From: Microbacterium sp. 2FI
Lineage (GTDB): Bacteria > Actinomycetota > Actinomycetes > Actinomycetales > Microbacteriaceae
DNA: 64,000 nucleotides
NCBI RefSeq assembly: GCF_005502885.1
Contig: NZ_SCMR01000015.1
Coordinates: 1 to 64,000, forward strand
Direction: 5' to 3'
Shown here: piece by piece, positions 43,974-53,036 of the stretch
How positions within the stretch are numbered: the first letter of the stretch is position 1
How the letters are laid out: the number at the start of each line of letters is the position of its first letter
Notes under the pieces: generated by a model
Databases searched by the model: none
What the model was told of the DNA's origin: nothing
What the model saw: only the letters and a program-made list of their open reading frames with translations
Made by a program: the position numbers and the translations under genes

Positions 43974-45094
43974 CAGTCGGCTCCTACGATCAGGACGGGT
44001 TTGATGGTGTCACCGGATGCCGCGTCCGCCGCCGCCCGGTCGATGTCGGTGAACGCATAGCGGCGCTGCAGGCGCTCGATGGGGAACCGTCCGGCGCGAT
44101 GGAGGGCGATCAGCTGGGGGATGAAGCGCTCGGGCTCGCTGTCGCCCAGCGTGACTCCGACGATGCGGCGACCGGGGAGGTGCGCGTTGACATCGAACCG
44201 CGCTCGCGATCCCGCGCGGGGGGCGCCGATGACGGCGCAGGTCCCACCGACCGCGAGGGAGCCGATCATGGTCTCGAGTACGCCGACGTTGCCCGTCGTC
44301 TCGATCGCATAGTCCACCCCACGTGCGTCGGTGAGCGAGGCGATAGCGTCGGCGGTGTCGACGGCCGACGCGTCGATGACATGCGTCGCGCCGAGCTCGC
44401 GGGCGAGGTCCAGGCGTGACGCGATCCGGTCGATGACGATGATCGTCTGCACCGAGACGGCGGCGGCCGCCATGACTGCGGCGAGTCCGACTGCTCCGGC
44501 GCCGCTGACGGCGAGAACCGAGTCCGGCCGGGGTGCGAGCACGTTGAGTACGGCGCCGGCGCCGGTCTGGAGCCCGCAGCCCAGGGGGGCGTAGAGCGCG
44601 AGTTCGTCGTCGGTCGTCGTCGGTGCGAGCGCGATGACGCTGCGCTCATCGACGATGGCGTGCCGCGCGAAGGACGACTGCCCGAAGAAGTGGGCATGGA
44701 GCACACCCTCCCCGTCCCAGGCCAGCGGAATGCTGCCGTCGGCGCGGGTACCGCCGAGCAGGTTCCACGGCAGATGGTGATCGCAGTACGCGGGGTGTCC
44801 CCCGCGGCACTGCCGGCACCGACCGCAGGACGTGAACGTCATCAGCACGGGGTCGCCCGGCTTGACCCGGGTCACCGCGGAGCCCACCGCGCGGATCCGG
44901 CCCGCGCCTTCGTGGCCGAGCACGCCGGGGAGCGGGAACGGGATGGAGCCGGATGCCGCGCTGAGATCGGTGTGGCACATGCCCACGGCCACGACATCGA
45001 CCAGCACCTCGTCGTCGCGCAGCTCGTCGAGCACGACATCGGCCAGCTGGAATCCGGATCCGCTCGCTGTGGCGATCGCGGCAGTCGTCCTCAT
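43973..45094 (-). CDS. Zinc-dependent alcohol dehydrogenase (aryl/benzyl-alcohol type)
   Basis: 373 residues. Catalytic zinc ligands C40 (GMCHTD) and H61-E62 (LGHEG) are present and the structural zinc lobe is CGRCRQCRGGHPAYC. NAD site: GAGAVGLAAVMAA with IDR after it. Fits the AdhC/benzyl alcohol dehydrogenase branch. Coupled to the aldehyde dehydrogenase. Located 21 bases after the ferredoxin reductase of the P450 system, so a P450-produced alcohol may be its substrate. Confidence 0.86.
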   Translation of the reverse strand: MRTTAAIATASGSGFQLADVVLDELRDDEVLVDVVAVGMCHTDLSAASGSIPFPLPGVLGHEGAGRIRAVGSAVTRVKPGDPVLMTFTSCGRCRQCRGGHPAYCDHHLPWNLLGGTRADGSIPLAWDGEGVLHAHFFGQSSFARHAIVDERSVIALAPTTTDDELALYAPLGCGLQTGAGAVLNVLAPRPDSVLAVSGAGAVGLAAVMAAAAVSVQTIIVIDRIASRLDLARELGATHVIDASAVDTADAIASLTDARGVDYAIETTGNVGVLETMIGSLAVGGTCAVIGAPRAGSRARFDVNAHLPGRRIVGVTLGDSEPERFIPQLIALHRAGRFPIERLQRRYAFTDIDRAAADAASGDTIKPVLIVGAD

Positions 45095-45115
45095 GTCTGC
45101 GGTCCTCGGTTGTCT

Positions 45116-46240
45116 TCAGGCATGGGTCATCGCCTTGAGTCGGGCCACCGGCATCCGATGGTTGATCGCCACTGCGACGATGCGATCGTCACGACGCCAC
45201 TGGAGCAGCGCGCTCAGTTCATCGGGGTCGCCCGCCATGACTTCCGGCGCGCCTTCCAAGGGCAGCTCGCCCGCGATCTTGATGTCGAGGCCGAACTGCT
45301 CCGTCCAGAAGTAGTGGTCGGGTTCGTAGGGTGCGGTGTCGCTGTCGAGCATCGCCCGCGCCGCAGCCTGCCCCTGCACGATGGCGTTGGTCCAGTGGGG
45401 CGTGCGGCGGAACAGTCCCGGCAGCACTTCGCGTACCGCGACGTCGCCGGCAGCCACGATGCCCGGGGCGACCACGCATCGGTCGTCGACGACGAGTCCT
45501 CCGGCAAGCGGGAGCCCGGAGGACTCCAGCCACTCGACGTTCGGGAGATCGCCCGCGGCGGTGACGACGAGGTCGGCGAAGTGCTCCTCCCCCGGTCCGG
45601 TGATCACTCCGCGCACCGGGTCGCCGATCAGTTCGACGCCGTTCGGCGCGAGGATGAACCGCACGCCGTCTGCTGTCGCTCGGCCGACGATGAGGTCGGC
45701 CAGCCAGGGCCCCAGCAGCCGCAGGAGAGGAGGATCCCGGTCGATCACGGTGACGTCCAGGCCGTGGTGGCGGAGGGTGGACGCCACCTCCATGCCGAGG
45801 AACCCCGCCCCGACGACGATCGCTGTCCGCGCGCCGACGACTGCAGAGGCAATATTCTCAGCGTCTGATAGCGTGCGCACGACGTGCTCGCCGGTCTGGC
45901 CCACCTCTGCGAGTCGCCGAGGGCGCGCACCGGTCGCGACGATCAGGCCGTCGTAGGGCACGAGCTCCCCGTTGTCGAGCTCCACGGTCTTGCCCTCGGT
46001 GTGCAGGCGGACCGCACGCACTCCGGTCCGCACCCGGACGTCGTCCGGCAGGGCCGGGAGCACCGCCGACTCGGCGGGTTCGGTGCCGGCCAGGATGCCC
46101 TTCGACAGCGGCACCCGCGAGTAGGGCGGATCGTGCTCGTCGGAGAGCACCGTGATCTCCCCGGTCCAGCCGAGTGCACGCAACGAGCCGGCGGCGGTCA
46201 CGCCGGCGATGGAGCCGCCGACGATCACGACATTGTTCAT
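45116..46240 (-). CDS. Ferredoxin reductase (FAD, P450-associated)
   Basis: 374 residues with two Rossmann motifs, VGGSIAGVTAAGSL at the start (FAD) and VVGAGFLGMEVASTL near 145 (NAD(P)), plus RVPLSKG and a VAAGDVAVRE flavin motif near 265. Typical of pyridine-nucleotide reductases that serve P450 ferredoxins. ATG overlaps the ferredoxin stop (ATGA). Completes the chain NAD(P)H to reductase to ferredoxin to P450. Confidence 0.88.
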   Translation of the reverse strand: MNNVVIVGGSIAGVTAAGSLRALGWTGEITVLSDEHDPPYSRVPLSKGILAGTEPAESAVLPALPDDVRVRTGVRAVRLHTEGKTVELDNGELVPYDGLIVATGARPRRLAEVGQTGEHVVRTLSDAENIASAVVGARTAIVVGAGFLGMEVASTLRHHGLDVTVIDRDPPLLRLLGPWLADLIVGRATADGVRFILAPNGVELIGDPVRGVITGPGEEHFADLVVTAAGDLPNVEWLESSGLPLAGGLVVDDRCVVAPGIVAAGDVAVREVLPGLFRRTPHWTNAIVQGQAAARAMLDSDTAPYEPDHYFWTEQFGLDIKIAGELPLEGAPEVMAGDPDELSALLQWRRDDRIVAVAINHRMPVARLKAMTHA

Positions 46241-46428
46241 CGACGCACAGCGAGCGCGGCGACGGGGCAGACTCGCGCCCCGGCCTCGGCCGCCGCCTCC
46301 AGGTCCGGCGTGATCTCGTCAACGACGAGACGCACGTACCCTTCGTCGTCCAGCTCATAGATGCCCGGCGCGGTCTGGGCACACAGCCCATGTCCTTCGC
46401 ACGCGGGCAGCTTGATGTCGATCTTCAC
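46237..46428 (-). CDS. P450-associated ferredoxin (3Fe-4S or 4Fe-4S)
   Basis: 63 residues. Cluster ligands follow the C-x2-H-x2-C...CP pattern: CEGHGLC at 9-15 and VCPVAAL near 53. Histidine in place of the second cysteine is common in actinobacterial P450 ferredoxins and is linked to 3Fe-4S clusters. GTG start overlaps the P450 stop as GTGA. Delivers electrons to the P450 encoded just upstream. Confidence 0.9.
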   Translation of the reverse strand: MKIDIKLPACEGHGLCAQTAPGIYELDDEGYVRLVVDEITPDLEAAAEAGARVCPVAALAVRR

Positions 46429-47624
46429 GCATCTCTCCGGGGGGTCACTCGAAGGGGGACGGACTCGTAGCCGCGGACGATCGGGTTGCGTCCGCGCACG
46501 GGCTCACCGGCCAGCTCGATGGTGTCGATCTGCGCGGCGAATGCCTCAAGCAGCGTGACCGCTTCCATCCGGGCGAGGCCCTGGCCTGCGCAGGCGTGAA
46601 CGCCATAGCCGAAAGCGACGTGGTCGAGCGGATTGCGCCCGATGTCGAAGGTGTCGGGATTCGGGTACTTCTCGGGGTCCCGGTTCGCGGCCGCCCAGTG
46701 CAGCAGTACCTTGGAGCCCTCGGGCACGGTCACTTCACCGAACTCGACGTCCTTCGTGGCGACGCGCCAGAAGCCGACGACCGGCGACTCCAGTCGCAGG
46801 ATCTCCTCGAAAATCGGCGCCGCGAGCTTGGGGTCTGCCTTGAGGGCGTTCCAGACATCGGGACGATCCGCGAAGAGCCGCATCAGCGCGGCGATCGCGT
46901 TGACCGTGGTGTCCATGCCTGCCGTGAGGTAGGCGCTGACTGTCCGGATGGCACCGAGCTGAGTGAGACGGCCGTCGTCGACCGCGTCCATGATCGCTTC
47001 GCCCCAACCGCCGGGCGTCAGCTTCGAACGGTCCGCCATGGTGCCCATCCAGGCCTGGTAGTCCTGCAGCTGGGGCAGGTGCTCCATGACGTAGGGAACG
47101 AACGGCCCGAACCCCGAGAAGGTGGCGTCGGCGCCGGGGTGCATCTTCTCCCGGCCTTCCATCGGGAGTCCGACCAGGTCGCCGACGACATTGATCGGGA
47201 AGACGCGAGCGATGTCGACCACGCCGTCGAAGGTGCCTTTCGCGACGCACTCGGCGACAAGGGAGTTGGCATACTCGCTGATCTGCTGGCGGATCTGCGC
47301 GAGGCCGCGCGGTGCCAGCTTGTCCGACAGAACTTCGCGGAGGGCATCGTGCTCGGGCGGGTCTGTCGCGAGAACCGAGCCCACGAGCTGCTTGTTGAAC
47401 TGTTCGGTGAGCCCGACACCCTTCGACGAGGTGAAGGACTCCCAGTCGCCGGCGGTTGCGCGGACATCTTCGTAGCGCGTCAGAACGTAGAAGTCGTACT
47501 TCGTCGAGTAGACCGCGGGAGCCTGCTCGCGCAGTGCGGTCAGCGTCGGAAACGGGTCGGCCACGACTTCGGGAGCGAACAGATCCGCATCGGTGCTGGG
47601 AGTCGCGGTGGTTGTGTCACTCAT
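46425..47624 (-). CDS. Cytochrome P450
   Basis: 399 residues, bacterial class I. I-helix AGMDTT at 235-240, ExxR at 274-277 (EEILR), heme-binding loop FGYGVHACAG with axial C345. Soluble, no membrane anchor. AAAGGAGG precedes the ATG at 47624. First of a long same-strand set: P450, ferredoxin, reductase, alcohol and aldehyde dehydrogenases, then MBL, membrane protein, MFS and GH2. Hydroxylation or O-demethylation of an aromatic or terpenoid aglycone are both possible; sequence alone does not decide. Confidence 0.93.
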   Translation of the reverse strand: MSDTTTATPSTDADLFAPEVVADPFPTLTALREQAPAVYSTKYDFYVLTRYEDVRATAGDWESFTSSKGVGLTEQFNKQLVGSVLATDPPEHDALREVLSDKLAPRGLAQIRQQISEYANSLVAECVAKGTFDGVVDIARVFPINVVGDLVGLPMEGREKMHPGADATFSGFGPFVPYVMEHLPQLQDYQAWMGTMADRSKLTPGGWGEAIMDAVDDGRLTQLGAIRTVSAYLTAGMDTTVNAIAALMRLFADRPDVWNALKADPKLAAPIFEEILRLESPVVGFWRVATKDVEFGEVTVPEGSKVLLHWAAANRDPEKYPNPDTFDIGRNPLDHVAFGYGVHACAGQGLARMEAVTLLEAFAAQIDTIELAGEPVRGRNPIVRGYESVPLRVTPRRDA

Positions 47625-47730
47625 GATTGCCTCCTTTGGCAGGTCGGGTAGGGGTGGCCGAAGAACGACCGCCGGAGTGGGCCCGTTCATGATGGGTCCA
47701 CCGTCGCGATCCCTTTCTCAAGGTCACCCT

Positions 47731-47811
47731 GTCCTGTTATTCAATACCCACGTCCTGAAAATGGCAACATGAGATTTCGATTCTCAGATTTAATGTCCTC
47801 CTATTCAGGAC
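47731..47811. promoter_or_regulatory. GTCCTG operator region B (P450 operon / IclR promoters)
   Basis: GTCCTGTTATTCAA at 47731, GTCCTGAA at 47752 (21 bases on), inverted TTCAGGAC at 47804-47811. GGCAACA follows the second repeat as in region A. It lies between the divergent P450 and IclR genes, so it can control both. Confidence 0.75.
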
Positions 47812-47844
47812 CGTGCGGGGAAAATGAGCCTGTGGTCTGGTTAG

Positions 47845-48636
47845 ATGACTCGCATGGCTCAGACCAGCGGGTACCGCGAGCGCAACAGCACGGCAGACCG
47901 CGCCCTGAACGTGCTCCAGATGTTCACGGAGGAGCGGCCGGAGCTCTCGGCCATCGACGTCGCCGAGAGTCTCGGCGTGGCTCGCTCGACGGCGTATCGC
48001 TACCTTCAGACACTGGTGCAGTCGGGCTTTCTGGCGGAGTCCGGCCGCGGGAGCTTCCGTCTCGGTCTCTATGTGCTCGAACTCGCCAGGATCGCCCGCA
48101 AGGGATTCGGCCTCACCGAACTGTGCGTCCCGGTCATGCGCGAGCTCGCCGAGCAGTTCCACCAGACCGTTCTCCTCACCAAGCTCATGGGCAACGCAGT
48201 CGTGTGCCTCGAGCGCGAGGAGGCGCGCGAGCAGTACGTTCGCCTTTCCTATGAGCGCGGCTCGGTCCTCGACATCAACGCCGGCGCGTCGGCGCTTGTG
48301 CTCCTCTCGGCGATGGAGGACGACCAGGCACGCGGCCTCCTGGCTTCGACGCCCCTGAAGCAGTTCACCCCGAACACGCTCACCGACGCCGAGCGGATCG
48401 TCGCCCGGCTGGCGCAGATTCGCTCAGACGGGTTTGCGATCTCGTCGGGCGAAGTCGATCCGACCGCGATGGGCGTCGCAGCGCCCATCAGGCGAGAAAA
48501 CGGCGAAGTGATCGCCGCGATCAGCGTGGTGCTCATCCGCTCGCTGGTTTCCGAGTCCCAGATCGACTCCATCGTCGAAGCACTGGTGACCGCGGCTGCA
48601 GCCCTGAGCACGCAGGCCGCCCTCCTCGAACTCTGA
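47845..48636 (+). CDS. IclR-family transcriptional regulator
   Basis: 263 residues (or 260 from the ATG at 47854). Winged HTH at about 20-65: RALNVLQMFTEERPELSAIDVAESLGVARSTAYRYLQTLV. Effector domain with LLTKLMGNAVVCLERE, INAGASALVLLSAM and GVAAPIRRENGEVIAAISV. Divergent from the P450 operon and upstream of the monooxygenase operon. It is the only IclR protein in this half of the window, so the best candidate to bind the GTCCTG repeats. Confidence 0.9.
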   Translation: MTRMAQTSGYRERNSTADRALNVLQMFTEERPELSAIDVAESLGVARSTAYRYLQTLVQSGFLAESGRGSFRLGLYVLELARIARKGFGLTELCVPVMRELAEQFHQTVLLTKLMGNAVVCLEREEAREQYVRLSYERGSVLDINAGASALVLLSAMEDDQARGLLASTPLKQFTPNTLTDAERIVARLAQIRSDGFAISSGEVDPTAMGVAAPIRRENGEVIAAISVVLIRSLVSESQIDSIVEALVTAAAALSTQAALLEL

Positions 48637-48809
48637 TGACCTCGGCGAGCATCTGAAGTTCGCCTCGACACCGCGCACCGACCGGCCGCCCAGCGGACGC
48701 CCGCTGTTCCCACGCCCTTTCGGCGGCATCAAATGCGCCCGACACCGGGCGTGGAATCACCCGTCCTCCGCCGCTCCAGCGCGCGCGGGCACTTTCGTGA
48801 CAGACGCTC

Positions 48810-48857
48810 TTGCACGAATGTTCTGATAGTCAGATATAGTGGCTCACAAGTTAGGAC
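48810..48857 (+). promoter_or_regulatory. Promoter with GTCCTG-like operator (region C, monooxygenase operon)
   Basis: TTGCAC (48810-48815) and TATAGT (48835-48840) are candidate -35 and -10 boxes. GTTCTGATAGTCAG between them resembles GTCCTGCTAGTCAA of region A, and an inverted TTAGGAC follows at 48851-48857. The second direct repeat at +21 is not conserved, so this is the weakest site of the group. Confidence 0.5.
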
Positions 48858-48875
48858 ATCGCGAGGATGTGATCA

Positions 48876-50498
48876 GTGGAGTCGACCATACGAACCCAGG
48901 TGCTTGTCGTAGGCGCCGGACCTGTCGGGATGACCGCGACGATCCTCCTCGCCTCGCACGGCGTGCAGGTGACCGTCGTCGAGAAGAACGCCCGCACTGC
49001 GGACGACCCGAAGGCCATCAGCCTCGATGATGAGTCGCTGCGCGTCTATCAGCGCGCGGGCATCGCAGACGAGGTACTCCGGGTCATCGTCCCCGGGACG
49101 GGCACCACGTACTACGGCGCAGACGGTACGGAGATCTTCCACGGCGGAGCGACGATCCCCTTCCGCTTCGGCTTTCCCTTCAAGAACCCGTTCGCGCAGC
49201 CGGATCTCGAGCGTGTTCTCCGCGCGGCCCTAGAAGACCATCCCCTCGTCGACCTTCGATTCTCCACCGAACTGGTGGCCTTCGAAGAGTCGCCAGATGG
49301 CATCACGGCGTCCGTCACCGATCCGGACGGGCCGTTCACAGTCGACGCGGACTTCGTTCTCGGAGCGGACGGCGGTCGTTCGCGCGTGCGCACCCACCTC
49401 GGGATCTCGATGACAGGCCGCAGCCACGATGACGTGTGGCTGGTCATCGACACGACGGGGGACGACCATCACGAGCGGTATGGAATGCATCACGGCGACC
49501 CGCGGCGCCCGCACGTCATCGTGCCCGGGCTGACCGGGCGATGCCGGTACGAGTTCTACCTCTACCCCGACGAGGTCGGCAGGTGGGCGACTCCTCCGTT
49601 CGATCTGATGGAGCGGCTGCTCGCCCCGTATCGCGCGATTCGCGAGGACGAGGTCGAGCGTGCGGTGGCCTACCGTTTCCACGGATTGATCGCCGACGAC
49701 TGGCGTCGCGGTCGCGCACTCCTCCTCGGAGACGCTGCGCACATGATGCCGCCGTTCGCGGGGCAGGGTCTGAACTCAGGCATCCGGGATGCCGCGAACC
49801 TCACCTGGAAGATCGCGTCCGTGTTGCGCGGAGATGCCTCGCCGGACCTGCTCGACACATACCAGCTCGAGCGACGCCCCCACGCCGCCGCAGTCGTCAG
49901 GAGCTCGGAACGGCTCGGCCGCGTGGTCATGACCACCAACGCACGATTGGCAGAATTCCGGGACCGAGTCGTTCGGGGTGCGATGGCCACAGAGGACGGC
50001 CGGGCCTACTTCGAGGCCATGAAGTACCGCCCGAGTACGCGCCTTCAGGAAGGAGCGGTGGTCGATCCCGAATCCCATCCGCTCGTCGGCTGGGCACTCG
50101 GCCAGCCGCGTGTCTTCGATTTCGCGGCGCACCGCGTCGTCCCACTGGATGAGCTGACGGGAACCGGTTGGGCCGTGATCGGCGTCGGCATCGGCGATGA
50201 CAGCGGCCACGGGACGTGGCGGAGCGTGATCTCGGCCTTCGGCCACCTCAATCCGGCCTACGTCGACGTGCCCGTCGACGATCTCGTCCACGAGAGACCC
50301 TCGGAAGTGCGCGTTGCGATCGATGTCGATACCCGTCTGTACGCCGAAGTCGACTCGGTCCGGGGCTGCTTCATCGTGCAGCGCCCCGACCGGGTCATCG
50401 CCGGGGTCGCTGCCGCCGATCCGGACGTCGTGACACGGCTCTCGATCCAGCTGCGCGACATGGTGGCCGGGCACCAGTCGGTTTCCGCCGCGGTGTGA
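48876..50498 (+). CDS. FAD-dependent aromatic monooxygenase (MhpA/PheA type)
   Basis: 540 residues, class A flavoprotein hydroxylase. FAD motif VLVVGAGPVGMTATILL at 9-25, DG motif GADGGRSRVRTHLG near 162, GD motif GDAAHMMPPFAGQGLNSGIRD near 287. A thioredoxin-like C-terminal domain follows, as in MhpA. GTG start with GAGG upstream. It would use NAD(P)H and O2 to hydroxylate a phenol, giving the diphenol for the extradiol dioxygenase next in the operon. Resembles the monooxygenase step of phenylpropionate and flavonoid (fde) pathways. Confidence 0.88.
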   Translation: MESTIRTQVLVVGAGPVGMTATILLASHGVQVTVVEKNARTADDPKAISLDDESLRVYQRAGIADEVLRVIVPGTGTTYYGADGTEIFHGGATIPFRFGFPFKNPFAQPDLERVLRAALEDHPLVDLRFSTELVAFEESPDGITASVTDPDGPFTVDADFVLGADGGRSRVRTHLGISMTGRSHDDVWLVIDTTGDDHHERYGMHHGDPRRPHVIVPGLTGRCRYEFYLYPDEVGRWATPPFDLMERLLAPYRAIREDEVERAVAYRFHGLIADDWRRGRALLLGDAAHMMPPFAGQGLNSGIRDAANLTWKIASVLRGDASPDLLDTYQLERRPHAAAVVRSSERLGRVVMTTNARLAEFRDRVVRGAMATEDGRAYFEAMKYRPSTRLQEGAVVDPESHPLVGWALGQPRVFDFAAHRVVPLDELTGTGWAVIGVGIGDDSGHGTWRSVISAFGHLNPAYVDVPVDDLVHERPSEVRVAIDVDTRLYAEVDSVRGCFIVQRPDRVIAGVAAADPDVVTRLSIQLRDMVAGHQSVSAAV

Positions 50499-50530
50499 CC
50501 GCGACCCGAACGAGAAATGGAAGGAACACC

Positions 50531-51463
50531 ATGGAAAGACCACAACGCATCACTCTGATCGAGGGCGAGCGCGCCGGCGCGCTCCGTCAGACCGCCGTCT
50601 CGCACATCGGGTTCAGCGTGCCCGACATCGCCGTGGCGGAGAAGTTCTACACGCGGGTGCTCGGGATGCATCGCCACTCCGCCCTCGCCGACGGCGCTGT
50701 TCGCCTGGGATGGGGCGCCGGTCACCACGTCATCGATCTGACCGAGGGCCCGCAGGGTCTCGTGCACATCGGCTTCGAGGTTCGCGACGAGAACGGGATC
50801 GACGGCATCCGCGAGCGGCTCGACGAAGCCGGAATCGCTCACAGTCCGATGGACGTGGGCGACGTCGACGACGCCATCGGCGAGGCGGACGGCATCGTCG
50901 TCACCGATCCTGATGGGAACACCGTGCACTTTCACAGCGAGGTCCGCCGCCACGGCGAGAACACCGCTGACACCGGCCGTCGTCCCATCAAGTTCCAGCA
51001 CACGACTCTCGGGACGGTGGACGTCGCCCGGATGGCGGCGTTCTACGTCGATGTCGTCGGCTTCCGGATCTCCGACCAGCTTGCTGACGGTCGGTTCGCG
51101 TGGTTGCGCAGCGACCGCGACCACCACACCCTCGCGATCGTGAACATCGGCAGCGCCGGCGACATCGACCACTATTCCTACGACCTCGCCGAGTGGGAGG
51201 ACTTCAAGTCCTGGTGCGACCGCCTCACCGAACTGGACGTCCCGGTCACGTGGGGTCCGGGCAGGCACGGGCCCGGAAACAACCTGTTCGTCTTCTTCGA
51301 CGACCCGGCGGGCAACCACATCGAGCTCTCCGCCGAGATGGAGAAGTTCTATGACGACCGGGTGCAGTACGTCCCGCGCCGGTGGACGCCCGCGCCGCAG
51401 ACCGTGAACCTCTGGGGCGGGCAGACACCCTCCTGGCGCCGCACGAGTGAGGACCACATCTGA
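50531..51463 (+). CDS. Extradiol ring-cleavage dioxygenase, type I (VOC fold)
   Basis: 310 residues with two VOC domains. The iron ligands are visible as H157 (KFQHTTLG), H214 (DIDHYSYDL) and E265 (NHIELSAEM); H199 and H246 match the catalytic and substrate-binding histidines of BphC-type enzymes, so it should be active. AAGGAA lies just before the ATG. Cleaves a catechol-type ring next to the hydroxyls (meta cleavage). Follows the monooxygenase by 32 bases and shares a base with the next gene. Confidence 0.9.
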   Translation: MERPQRITLIEGERAGALRQTAVSHIGFSVPDIAVAEKFYTRVLGMHRHSALADGAVRLGWGAGHHVIDLTEGPQGLVHIGFEVRDENGIDGIRERLDEAGIAHSPMDVGDVDDAIGEADGIVVTDPDGNTVHFHSEVRRHGENTADTGRRPIKFQHTTLGTVDVARMAAFYVDVVGFRISDQLADGRFAWLRSDRDHHTLAIVNIGSAGDIDHYSYDLAEWEDFKSWCDRLTELDVPVTWGPGRHGPGNNLFVFFDDPAGNHIELSAEMEKFYDDRVQYVPRRWTPAPQTVNLWGGQTPSWRRTSEDHI

Positions 51464-52284
51464 TGGTGTGGGTCAGCTACCGGCACAACGGCCAGGACCA
51501 CGTCGGCATCGTCGACGGCGAGCAGTTCGTGCCTCTCGACGGCTTCGCGCGGATCGATGCCGACACCGACGTCGACGCGCTGCTGTCGGCCGAACCTCGT
51601 GAGTCCGGCCGGGTCGACCGCGCCGAGGTCGAGCTGCTCCCCCCGTCGTGGGCGCCGAGCAAGGTGTTCTGCGTCGGGCTGAACTACAAGGCGCACATCG
51701 AGGAGACCGGGCGAGACCTCCCCACCTATCCGGTGTTGTTCCCCAAGTACGCATCGAGTCTGATCGCCGCGGACCGTCCGATACCGGTCCCCAGCGAATC
51801 GGCCCAGGTCGACTACGAGGCCGAGCTGGCCGTGATCATCGGCCGGCCCGGGCGTCGCATCGCCATCGACGACGCGGCCGACCATGTGCTCGGCTACTCG
51901 GTCGCGAACGATGTGACCATGCGCGACTACCAGTACAAGACGCATCAGTGGCTGCAGGGCAAGGCCTGGGACGGCGTCACGCCGATCGGACCCTACCTGG
52001 TCCGCCCCGACGAGGTCGATCTCGCCACCGCGGGCGTGCGGACGACGGTCGACGGCGTGACGGTGCAGGACTCCGACCTGTCGATGCTGATCTTCGACAT
52101 CCCGACGCTCATCAGCGTGATCTCGGAGTTCACCGAGCTCAAGACCGGTGACATCATCCTGACCGGCACGCCGGGTGGCGTCGGCTTCCGCCGTGATCCG
52201 CAGCTGTTCCTCACCCCGGGCACCACGGTGACCGTCGAGGTCGACGGTGTCGGACGGATCGAGAGCCGTGTGACGGCCGAGTAG
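51463..52284 (+). CDS. Fumarylacetoacetate hydrolase family protein
   Basis: 273 residues. FAH-fold metal site: YEAELAVIIG (two Glu) and GYSVANDVTMRDYQ (Asp), with KVFCVGLNYKAHIEE before it. Family members hydrolyse or isomerise ring-cleavage products, such as HpcE/HpaG or acylpyruvate hydrolases. ATG is coupled to the dioxygenase stop (TGATG). The operon monooxygenase, extradiol dioxygenase, FAH hydrolase is a complete meta-cleavage core. Confidence 0.9.
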   Translation: MVWVSYRHNGQDHVGIVDGEQFVPLDGFARIDADTDVDALLSAEPRESGRVDRAEVELLPPSWAPSKVFCVGLNYKAHIEETGRDLPTYPVLFPKYASSLIAADRPIPVPSESAQVDYEAELAVIIGRPGRRIAIDDAADHVLGYSVANDVTMRDYQYKTHQWLQGKAWDGVTPIGPYLVRPDEVDLATAGVRTTVDGVTVQDSDLSMLIFDIPTLISVISEFTELKTGDIILTGTPGGVGFRRDPQLFLTPGTTVTVEVDGVGRIESRVTAE

Positions 52285-52292
52285 CCCGAGGC

Positions 52293-52336
52293 CAACGAAG
52301 AGGGGCGCGACAGTCTTGTCGTGCCCCTCTTCGTTG
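52293..52336. terminator. Bidirectional terminator, 20-bp stem
   Basis: Left arm 52293-52312, loop GTCT, right arm 52317-52336; one G-T wobble in an otherwise perfect 20-bp stem. It lies between the convergent FAH-family and aldolase genes and would separate both operons. Confidence 0.8.
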
Positions 52337-52340
52337 AGCG

Positions 52341-53036
52341 TCAGGCGCGCCGGCCGGCCTTGCGGAGAAGGTAGTCGTACCCCGCGTCGAGCTGCGACTT
52401 GGGCCAGACGTGCGCCGTCTTCGCGATGATCTCCTCCGAATCGGAGTACGACCGGATATCGCCGGCGGCACGTGCGGCGAGATGAAGCGCGCAGGCCCGG
52501 TCCAGCAGCACCGCAGTCATGGTGGCTGCTGCGTCGTCCGCTCCGACGGCGACGAGACCGTGGCGCGGCATGAGACACGCCCGCGCCTGACCGAGAGCCG
52601 CGGCGAGCGCTGCGCCCCTCGAGGAGTCGGCGATGAGGTCCCCGGACAGCGGAGACCGCGGGATCTGCGGATCGACGAACAGCACGCCCTCGTGGGAGAT
52701 GGCCCGCAACGGCTCATCCAGTGCGCTGAACGCGTTGACCGCCGCGGGGTGGCTGTGGATGGACGTCGTCACGTCGGGCCTGACGCGCATGATCTCGAGG
52801 TGGATGAACGACTCGATGTGCGGCCGCCCCTCCCCCTCGACGAGCGTTCCGTCCCATCCGACCAGGTGGACGTCAGCGGCGGTCAGCTCATCGAAGGCGA
52901 CTCCGGAGCGTTTGATCCACACGCCCCGTCCGTCGGGATCGCGGACGCCGGCGTGGCCCCAGACCATGTCCTGCTGGTCTGCGGCGAGGAGAGCACCGCA
53001 GACGTCGAGCACCCGCTCGACAGAGATCGCGCTCAC
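52341..53036 (-). CDS. Class II aldolase/adducin family protein
   Basis: 231 residues starting at the GTG (53036) that overlaps the bicupin stop as GTGA. Zinc site SIHSHPAAVN (two His) and PRHGLVAVG (third His), with Glu in EGEGRPHIESFIH. Members are fuculose-phosphate aldolases, ribulose-phosphate epimerases or decarboxylases. In an aromatic operon it may split a hydroxy-keto acid such as the last steps of meta cleavage, or act as a decarboxylase. Terminal gene of a four-gene operon. Confidence 0.82.
   Translation of the reverse strand: MSAISVERVLDVCGALLAADQQDMVWGHAGVRDPDGRGVWIKRSGVAFDELTAADVHLVGWDGTLVEGEGRPHIESFIHLEIMRVRPDVTTSIHSHPAAVNAFSALDEPLRAISHEGVLFVDPQIPRSPLSGDLIADSSRGAALAAALGQARACLMPRHGLVAVGADDAAATMTAVLLDRACALHLAARAAGDIRSYSDSEEIIAKTAHVWPKSQLDAGYDYLLRKAGRRA

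Noticed and set aside
48841..48849. Second GTCCTGA repeat at +21 in the monooxygenase promoter
   Set aside because: GGCTCACAA matches the half-site too poorly; only the first repeat and the inverted TTAGGAC are kept.
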